This document shows, in pieces, positions 57,601 through 64,000 of a stretch of DNA of 64,000 nt (within the stretch, counting starts at the first letter, position 1; every line of letters begins with the position of its first letter). The translations under genes were made by a program, and so were the position numbers. A model generated the notes under the pieces. That model saw only the letters and a list, made by a program, of their open reading frames with translations, was not told where the DNA came from and searched no databases. The DNA comes from Clostridia bacterium (GTDB lineage Bacteria; Bacillota; Clostridia; Christensenellales; UBA1242): NCBI GenBank assembly GCA_023228225.1, contig JALOBO010000001.1, positions 1-64,000 on the forward strand, in the 5' to 3' direction.

Positions 57601-59976
57601 TTAAACTATTAAGTTAATTATTCGCTGAGGCACATAAATGACTTTTTTAATTGTGGATTTATCTATGTTTTTAAGTGTGCAACAAGCGTTTATAACTTCT
57701 TCTTGCGTTGCGTTATTATTAATTAATATTGTGCCTTTAATTTTTCCATTAATTTGAATTGGCAATTCAATTTCGTTTTTAACAAGTTTTGTAACATCGT
57801 ATGATGGGTAGTTTTCATAAGCAATGTTTTTATTAAATACAATCTCATAAATTTCACTTGTAATGTGTGGAATTATAGGATTAATTGCAATTAAAAACTC
57901 GCCAAATTCTTTTTTTGAAACATATTGATCTGTTTTTACTTCGTTTATAAACTTCATTATTTCGGCAATCGCTGTATTAAATGAAAATTCGTTTATATCT
58001 TCTTCAACTTTTTTGATAAAAGTGTTTAATAGGTATTCGTGCTTTGCGGTAACTTTTTCTTCGTTTGTAACCAAGGACTGCATATTCCAAATGTTTTCTA
58101 TGGCTCTTTTACAGCCTTCAATACCTTCGTATGTCCAAATTATATTATCTTCATAACCGCCCATAAACATAATGTGCATTCTAAAAACATCTGTTCCGTA
58201 TTTTTTAATAACTTCTATTGGCGCGACCGCATTGGCTGAACTTTTGCTCATCTTTTTGCCGTCATCAGCCAAAATTAAACCGTTGCACATACGCTTTTTA
58301 AATGGGTCTATATACGGAACTTGCAGAGTGTCATATAAAAAATTATGCCAAAAACTTGCGTAAAGCATATGCCTTGTAACATGTTCTACTCCGCCTGTAT
58401 AAAGATCTACATCTTTCCAATAATTTAAATTTTCTTTTGAAACAAAAGCATTATCATTATGTGGATCCATAAACCTAAGCCAATACCAAGATGAGCCTGC
58501 CCAATTTGGCATAGTATCACTTTCGCGTTTTGCAGAACCTCCACATTTTGGACAAGTGCAATTTAACCAATCGGTTGCTTTGCTTAATGGGCTATCGCCC
58601 TTTTCGTTTGGTTTATAATCGCTAAGTTCGGGCAATATTAAAGGTAAATCTTTTTTATCCATAGCGACATAGCCACAATTATTACATATTACTACTGGAA
58701 AAGGTTCGCCCCAATATCTCTGTCGGTTAAAAGGCCAGTCCTGCATAACATAGTTAATCATTTGCTTACCAAATTTATTTGTTTCAATAAATGTAATCAT
58801 TTTGTTTTTTGCGTCTGTTACATCTAAACCATTTAAAAATTCACTGTTAATAAGAGTGCCATTTTCTTCAAATGCTTTTTCGGTAATGTCGCCACCACTT
58901 ATAACTTGGATAATATCAATATTGTATTTTTTTGCAAAATCGTAATCTCTTTGATCGTGTGCCGGCACTGCCATAATCGCACCTGTTCCGTAGCCTGATA
59001 GAACATAATCCGCTACAAAAATAGGAATTTTTTTAGAATTTACTGGATTTATAGCATAAGCGCCATCTAATTTAATTCCTGTTTTTTCTTTGTTTATTTT
59101 TTTATCCAGTTCGCCTTTAAACTTTGAAGCGGTAATATAATCTTGTATTTCTTTAATGTTTTTAATTATATTTTTGTTGCTTTCTATAAAACTGTGATCT
59201 GGGCAAATTGCCATAAAAGTTGCGCCAAATAAAGTGTCTGGTCTTGTTGTAAAAACAACCAAATTTTCTTTTACATTTGTTGTAAATGTTATTTCAGCAC
59301 CGACACTCTTTCCAATCCAATTTTTTTGGCTATTTTTTAAATTTTCACGCATATCAATTCTGTCAATAGCGGTAAGCATCTTTTCGGCATAGGATTGCAT
59401 TTTTAAATACCATACATCTCTAAATTCTTGAACAACAGGATTATGGCATCTATCACATAGTCCGCCTTGTGAATCTTCATTGCTTAGAACAGTTTTGCAA
59501 TGCGCACAAAAATTTACAACACCTTTTTGTTTGTGCGCTAGCCCGTGACTAAATAATTGTAAAAAAATCCATTGTGTCCATTTATAATAACTTGGATCCG
59601 AAGTTTCAACTTTTCTAGAAAAATCAAAAGAAAAGCCCATCGCCTTAACTTCTTTTTCTATTCCATCACGGCTAGTTTGAACTGCAATTTTAGGGCTTAA
59701 TCCCGTTTTAATAGCAAAATTTTCCGGTGGCAAACCAAACTCATCTGTGCCCATTGGATAAAGAACATTAAAGCCTTTTAATCTTTTATATCTTGCCATA
59801 ATGTCCGAGGGGGTAAAACACTTAATGTGACCTATATGAATGCTCTTTCCACTGGCATTAAAAAATTCACTTAAAACATAATATTTTGGTTTTTCACTAA
59901 AATCAATGGCTTTAAAAACATCGCTACTGTACCATTTGTCCTGCCATTTCTTCTCTACACTTTTAAAATCGTACAT
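57601..59976 (-). CDS. leuS: Leucyl-tRNA synthetase
   Basis: Charges tRNA-Leu. The 791-residue class Ia enzyme has HIGH at residues 47-50 (ASGKSIHIGH). It also has a zinc-ribbon-like insert with CxxC pairs near residue 155, the CP1 editing domain (TTRPDTLFGATF and GTGAIMAVPAHDQRD), the KMSKS loop near residue 577 (DDGKKMSKSSANAV) and an anticodon-binding domain. It is somewhat shorter than the usual 800-870 residues but all core motifs are present. CTTGGAGG precedes the ATG. The ~200 bp upstream show no T-box leader. It is the first chromosomal gene right of the island. Confidence 0.95.
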   Translation of the reverse strand: MYDFKSVEKKWQDKWYSSDVFKAIDFSEKPKYYVLSEFFNASGKSIHIGHIKCFTPSDIMARYKRLKGFNVLYPMGTDEFGLPPENFAIKTGLSPKIAVQTSRDGIEKEVKAMGFSFDFSRKVETSDPSYYKWTQWIFLQLFSHGLAHKQKGVVNFCAHCKTVLSNEDSQGGLCDRCHNPVVQEFRDVWYLKMQSYAEKMLTAIDRIDMRENLKNSQKNWIGKSVGAEITFTTNVKENLVVFTTRPDTLFGATFMAICPDHSFIESNKNIIKNIKEIQDYITASKFKGELDKKINKEKTGIKLDGAYAINPVNSKKIPIFVADYVLSGYGTGAIMAVPAHDQRDYDFAKKYNIDIIQVISGGDITEKAFEENGTLINSEFLNGLDVTDAKNKMITFIETNKFGKQMINYVMQDWPFNRQRYWGEPFPVVICNNCGYVAMDKKDLPLILPELSDYKPNEKGDSPLSKATDWLNCTCPKCGGSAKRESDTMPNWAGSSWYWLRFMDPHNDNAFVSKENLNYWKDVDLYTGGVEHVTRHMLYASFWHNFLYDTLQVPYIDPFKKRMCNGLILADDGKKMSKSSANAVAPIEVIKKYGTDVFRMHIMFMGGYEDNIIWTYEGIEGCKRAIENIWNMQSLVTNEEKVTAKHEYLLNTFIKKVEEDINEFSFNTAIAEIMKFINEVKTDQYVSKKEFGEFLIAINPIIPHITSEIYEIVFNKNIAYENYPSYDVTKLVKNEIELPIQINGKIKGTILINNNATQEEVINACCTLKNIDKSTIKKVIYVPQRIINLIV

Positions 59977-60126
59977 ATTGCCTCCAAGTATTTACTAGAT
60001 TTTAGCAAATTATCACGCTTTTTGCAATACTTTATGGCACAATGCTTAAATGTTTTTAATCGGTTAATGCCATAAACTACATAAGTTGTGTTTGCTTTTC
60101 TTTAAAAATATAACAAAATTTGCTTA

Positions 60127-60155
60127 TTGACAACACTGTTGAAATAATTTATAAT
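60127..60155 (+). promoter_or_regulatory. Consensus promoter of the LRR gene
   Basis: TTGACA (60127-60132), 17-bp spacer, TATAAT (60150-60155), 20 bp before the GTG start: perfect consensus, so the gene is probably well expressed. Confidence 0.8.
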
Positions 60156-60175
60156 ATATTCACGGAGCTCGTTTT

Positions 60176-62773
60176 GTGAGAATAAGAGATAACGCATTAA
60201 TAAATGTAGATAATTCGGATATTATAAATGGTACCATAGAGATACCTGAAAATGTTACTATGATTTATGGTAGTGCTTTTTTGAATTGTACTAATTTAGT
60301 AAGGCTACGTATTCCCGCTGGGGTAAAAAAAATAGGTGCTGATGCTTTTGCAAACTGCACTAATTTAGAAGAAGTAAATATTCCTGAAGTATATAAAATA
60401 AAAAATGGGACTTTCCGTAATTGTATAAAATTGAAAAATATAATGTTACCTGAAAGCGTAGAAATAATTGAGGAGTTTGCTTTTAGTAATTGTGAATCAC
60501 TTATAGATATTAATTTTCCAAGTAAATTAGTAAAAATTGGAGACCACGCGTTTGATTCATGCGTTAGCTTACAAAATGTTATAATACCCGCGGGTGTTGC
60601 AAAGATTGATCGCAAAGTTTTTTCTGATTGCACTAATTTACAAACAGTTAAATTACCCGCAGGAATTAAAGCAATTTATGGGTGGGCGTTTAATAATTGT
60701 ATAAAATTAAATACCATCAATTTTCCCGATAGTTTAATAAGCATTGGGGATAATGCATTTGAAAATTGTGCAAGTTTGCAAGTTGCCGAACTACCACCTT
60801 CAATAGAAGTTTTAGGTAGACACTCCTTCCGGCTTTGTAAATCAATTATTTATTTCGCGTTTCCTAGAAATATTAAATTGGTTGAAGAAAATTTTTTTGA
60901 AGGTTGCGTTAGTTTACAGCAAGTTGTTTTACCAGTAGGCATGAAAGGTATAGCAAATTCAGCCTTTTATAATTGTAGTTCACTTACAAATATTAATTTA
61001 CCAAAAACCATAAAGATTATTAAGCAGTTGGCTTTTTCTGGTTGCTCTTCACTTAATAAAATAGATTTACCGCCAATAAACTGCGTTTCTTATGGAATGT
61101 TTAAAAATTGTTTGGCTTTAAAAGATATTACCCTGCCCGACACTGTAACAATAATAGAGGAGCAATCTTTTGTTGGAGCGGGATTAGAAAAAATTACTAT
61201 TCCAGCTAATGTAGTTGTGTATCCAGAAGCTTTTAAAAATTGTTTAAGTTTAAAACAAATTGAAATTTCTAGTTTATCACGCTTATATAACTATTCTTCT
61301 GACGATTTGCTTGGTGTAACAAGTGTAATAATAAATTATCCAAACTCCAAAATACACATCAAGGTTGATGGGGTTAAAGAAATTAAAAGTTTGTTTGATA
61401 CAACTAATTCATTTTTAATTAATGGAAATTTATATTTTGAATATTTAGACAAGTGCTATAAAATGACTCCATTAGAAATGGAAAATATAAAAAGTTCTTG
61501 GACAAATAAAGGTTATGACGATGCCGAAATAAAAGATATGTCTCGCGTTAAAATTTGGCAATTAAAAAATAGATTTTTGCCACATTTTAGTGTTGTTAAA
61601 AATTTGCCAATTTCTTATATAGATAATTTTTATATTAACAATAATTACAAAAAATGGGGAGCCCTTATTGAAAGGCTAAATATACAACTTGCTGTAAACA
61701 AAGATACCTTCATAAAACTTTGTTTTGTGCTTGGACTTTTTGAACAAGATCAAAAAACAAGCAATTCGGCGTATGAATATTTGGCAAATAATTTAGCGGG
61801 CAAAATTGACGAAAATACAATTCATGAATGCTTTGATGGTTTTAATTTAAATACTGGTTTTAAGCCCGAATATAGTAAATTTTTTCAAAAGTTTTTTGAT
61901 CCGTTAGAGCCTAGTAAATTCTTAGACCTTGATAATATGGGTGAGACAGAATACAGTTTTAGTTATCTTGCCGCAAGCTTTAATAGATTTGATGAAATAA
62001 AAAAAATTTATCCAAACAAAATAATCAATTCTAACAGAACCGCCGATGCACTACTACCTGAACATGTAATCAAAGCGTTAAGAAGTTTTATTTATAAAAA
62101 AATAAACCATGGAAACGATTATATGGCAGCCTTAGTGTCACAATATGGGTACTCGCAAAGCGATTTTGAAAAGTTGCAAACTATCTTTGAAAAAGCAAAA
62201 TTATTGGAGCCCGAAAAAATCACATTAGTTACAAAACCCGATGATAAAAAACAACCTATACATTATGATTTGTTAGAAAAAAATAATCCTGTCGGATTGG
62301 TTTTGGGCGATATAACAAATTGCTGTCAGCACTTAAATGGCGCTGGCGAAAGTTGTATGTTATATGGCGTACAAGCGCCAAATTCTAAATTTTTAGTCAT
62401 AAGATACAATAACAGTATAATTGCACAAGGTTGGGTATGGTATGATGAAAAAACAGCAACAGTTTGCATAGATAATATTGAAATACCGAAAACACAAAGG
62501 AAAAAATTTGATAAAGATGTAAATAACCAAGTATTAAAAACCTTGAAGCGTTTTGCCGATAATACAGCTCTCGAAATGCAAGAATTACGCGATATAAAAA
62601 TTAAAAAAGTTACCATTGGTTTAGGATATAACGACTTTAAAAAAGAATTGTCTGATAATTTTGATTGCGATAAAGATACTAAGGTTTTAAGTGGTTATCA
62701 TGGCTATACTGATGCTAGATCACAGTTGGTTATTTATAAAGCATGTGAAATGAACAACGAAAAAACCCTTTAA
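60176..62773 (+). CDS. Cytosolic BspA-type LRR protein with unrecognised C-terminal domain
   Basis: An 865-residue protein without a signal peptide or membrane segment. Residues 10-400 hold about 16 BspA-type leucine-rich repeats of 23 residues (AFxNCxxLxxIxLPxxVxxI). Residues 450-865 are a non-repeat region. The last 200 residues include GLVLGDITNCCQHLNGAGESCMLYG and FLVIRYNNSIIAQGWVWYD, which resemble C-terminal domains of PcfJ-like proteins, possibly an acyltransferase-like fold; this is tentative. The start is GTG 60176 with GGAG about 9 nt upstream. BspA repeats are usually surface-exposed, so a cytosolic form fused to a possible enzyme is unusual. Confidence 0.75.
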   Translation: MRIRDNALINVDNSDIINGTIEIPENVTMIYGSAFLNCTNLVRLRIPAGVKKIGADAFANCTNLEEVNIPEVYKIKNGTFRNCIKLKNIMLPESVEIIEEFAFSNCESLIDINFPSKLVKIGDHAFDSCVSLQNVIIPAGVAKIDRKVFSDCTNLQTVKLPAGIKAIYGWAFNNCIKLNTINFPDSLISIGDNAFENCASLQVAELPPSIEVLGRHSFRLCKSIIYFAFPRNIKLVEENFFEGCVSLQQVVLPVGMKGIANSAFYNCSSLTNINLPKTIKIIKQLAFSGCSSLNKIDLPPINCVSYGMFKNCLALKDITLPDTVTIIEEQSFVGAGLEKITIPANVVVYPEAFKNCLSLKQIEISSLSRLYNYSSDDLLGVTSVIINYPNSKIHIKVDGVKEIKSLFDTTNSFLINGNLYFEYLDKCYKMTPLEMENIKSSWTNKGYDDAEIKDMSRVKIWQLKNRFLPHFSVVKNLPISYIDNFYINNNYKKWGALIERLNIQLAVNKDTFIKLCFVLGLFEQDQKTSNSAYEYLANNLAGKIDENTIHECFDGFNLNTGFKPEYSKFFQKFFDPLEPSKFLDLDNMGETEYSFSYLAASFNRFDEIKKIYPNKIINSNRTADALLPEHVIKALRSFIYKKINHGNDYMAALVSQYGYSQSDFEKLQTIFEKAKLLEPEKITLVTKPDDKKQPIHYDLLEKNNPVGLVLGDITNCCQHLNGAGESCMLYGVQAPNSKFLVIRYNNSIIAQGWVWYDEKTATVCIDNIEIPKTQRKKFDKDVNNQVLKTLKRFADNTALEMQELRDIKIKKVTIGLGYNDFKKELSDNFDCDKDTKVLSGYHGYTDARSQLVIYKACEMNNEKTL

Positions 62774-62858
62774 ATAACTTTGTAATTATCAATAAAAGTG
62801 CTATTATTTATTAATTAAAAATAATAAAGTTTTTTGCTAATCTTTATGAGGTTATAAA

Positions 62859-64000
62859 ATGTCTGATAATCAAAATAGTCTATATAAAAAATTAAAAAAG
62901 TATTCTAGGTCAAAAGTTTGTCCTATGCATATGCCTGGTCATAAAAGAAAGGGCACAATGCTTAAAGTTAATTTACCATACGACATTGATATAACTGAAA
63001 TTACACATCTTGATAATTTATATAGTTCTAGTAGTGTATTAAAAAAAACTTGCGATATTATACAAAATCTTTATGGTAGTAAAAATTCTTTTATGCTAGT
63101 CAATGGTAGCACTTGCGGTATTCTTACTGGAATAAGGGCGGCAACAAATACTGGCGATAAAATTTTAGTGGCTAGAAATTGCCATAAATCTGTTTATAAT
63201 GCTATTGAAGTAAATTTTTTAAATCCAATTTATTTAGTTCCTAGTATAGATGTGGCAACTGGAATAAATAACAGTATTACACCAAAACAAGTTGAAGAAA
63301 GCTTTTTAGAAAATTTAGATACAAAGTTAGTGGTTATAACTTCGCCCACTTATGAAGGAGTTATGAGCGATATAAAAGGTATTGTGGAGATTGCCCATAA
63401 ATACGGAGTCCCTGTGCTAGTTGATGAAGCACATGGAGCACATTTATACTATACAAAAAATTCGGCTGTAAGTTATGGTGCCGACATTGTAATAAATAGT
63501 GTTCACAAAACCTTACCTTCACTCACTCAAACAGCAATAGCACACATAAATGGGAATTTAATATCTTGTGAAAAATTTACACAGGCACTAAAAGTATTTG
63601 AAACAACAAGCCCATCTTATATTCTTATGTCATCAATAGATGCTTGCGTTAGGCTTTTGACACAAAAAGGTGACAAACTTTTTAACACCTTATATAAAAA
63701 CTTAACTTGTTTAAATGATTATCTAAAAAATCTAAAAAATTTAACAGTGGTTTGTTATGGACAAGACAACTTAAAAATGCATTCGGGCTTTTACAATTTT
63801 GACAGTCCCAAAATAGTAATAAGTACAGTTGGCACTTCTATAAACGGAATGCAACTTTTTAACAAATTACGGGATAAATTTAAAATTGAGTTAGAAATGG
63901 CTTATACTAATTACGCACTTGCTATGGTCACAATTTTTGACAATAAAAAAACACTTAAAAAACTTGCAGATGCAATTATTTCAATTGATAAGGAAATTTC
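62859..64000 (+). CDS. Orn/Lys/Arg decarboxylase family PLP enzyme, 3' end cut by the window
   Basis: The first 380 residues of a fold-type I PLP enzyme of the Orn/Lys/Arg decarboxylase group (SpeA/YaaO-like), which make polyamines or their precursors. Visible marks are MHMPGHKRK near residue 25, LVNGSTCGIL (cofactor phosphate site), VDEAHGAHL (Asp that binds the PLP pyridine nitrogen), and SVHKTLPSLTQTA, whose Lys forms the Schiff base. The ATG at 62859 is behind ATGAGG. It follows the LRR gene by 85 bp. Substrate (Arg, Lys or Orn) cannot be told because the C-terminal domain is missing. Confidence 0.9.
   Translation, partial: MSDNQNSLYKKLKKYSRSKVCPMHMPGHKRKGTMLKVNLPYDIDITEITHLDNLYSSSSVLKKTCDIIQNLYGSKNSFMLVNGSTCGILTGIRAATNTGDKILVARNCHKSVYNAIEVNFLNPIYLVPSIDVATGINNSITPKQVEESFLENLDTKLVVITSPTYEGVMSDIKGIVEIAHKYGVPVLVDEAHGAHLYYTKNSAVSYGADIVINSVHKTLPSLTQTAIAHINGNLISCEKFTQALKVFETTSPSYILMSSIDACVRLLTQKGDKLFNTLYKNLTCLNDYLKNLKNLTVVCYGQDNLKMHSGFYNFDSPKIVISTVGTSINGMQLFNKLRDKFKIELEMAYTNYALAMVTIFDNKKTLKKLADAIISIDKEI

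Noticed and set aside
59977..60126. T-box leader for leuS
   Set aside because: The space is short and I see no T-box core sequence or antiterminator hairpin.

Overview
The window is AT-rich DNA with the gene set of a low-GC Bacillota, most likely an uncultured, host-associated Clostridia-like lineage. Evidence for this: a Veg-family protein, QueH, SigA-type promoters with strong Shine-Dalgarno sites, rho-independent terminators, and BspA-type leucine-rich-repeat and MBG/Calx-beta surface proteins. No 16S rRNA gene is present, so a finer placement is not supported.

Layout. 1-22.6 kb is mostly housekeeping: a truncated membrane protein and an unknown protein; a divergent ribokinase / nucleoside hydrolase pair (ribonucleoside salvage); an MscS channel; gyrB-gyrA; tRNA-Arg(ACG) followed by a gene-free ~570-nt stretch that looks like a structured RNA; veg with a leader hairpin; a decayed ABC-2 permease; a Nudix protein; an ArsB/CitM-type permease; enolase; NAD kinase-queH; argS; two tandem diguanylate cyclases; and a small membrane protein with signal peptidase I.

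22.7-57.4 kb is best read as one integrated genomic island of 34,692 bp. The 5' half of a tRNA-Arg(UCG) gene lies at 22658-22700 and its exactly complementary 3' half at 57382-57426. The halves share an 11-bp core in the anticodon loop/stem (CTTCGGAACCA). Next to the left junction are an intact second tRNA-Arg(UCG), a tyrosine integrase, an excisionase and a catalytically degenerate recombinase paralogue. Cargo: an isochorismatase-like hydrolase; a second putative structured RNA; a Fic-unknown-Mod-Res type III restriction operon whose mod gene has an in-frame stop; and a three-gene surface operon. That operon encodes a 5,741-residue Calx-beta protein, an MBG/BspA protein and a membrane-anchored M6 metalloprotease. 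It is read from a promoter with a 20-bp spacer and a dyad, the hallmark of MerR control, and a BmrR-like merR gene is divergent from it. No relaxase or conjugation genes are visible, so the element looks integrative but not self-transmissible.

57.4-64 kb returns to the chromosome: the tRNA 3' half with its terminator, a hairpin-rich repeat, leuS, a cytosolic BspA-LRR protein with an unrecognised C-terminal domain, and the start of an Orn/Lys/Arg-decarboxylase-family gene cut by the window end.

All function names come from reading motifs in the translated sequence; no database search was run.
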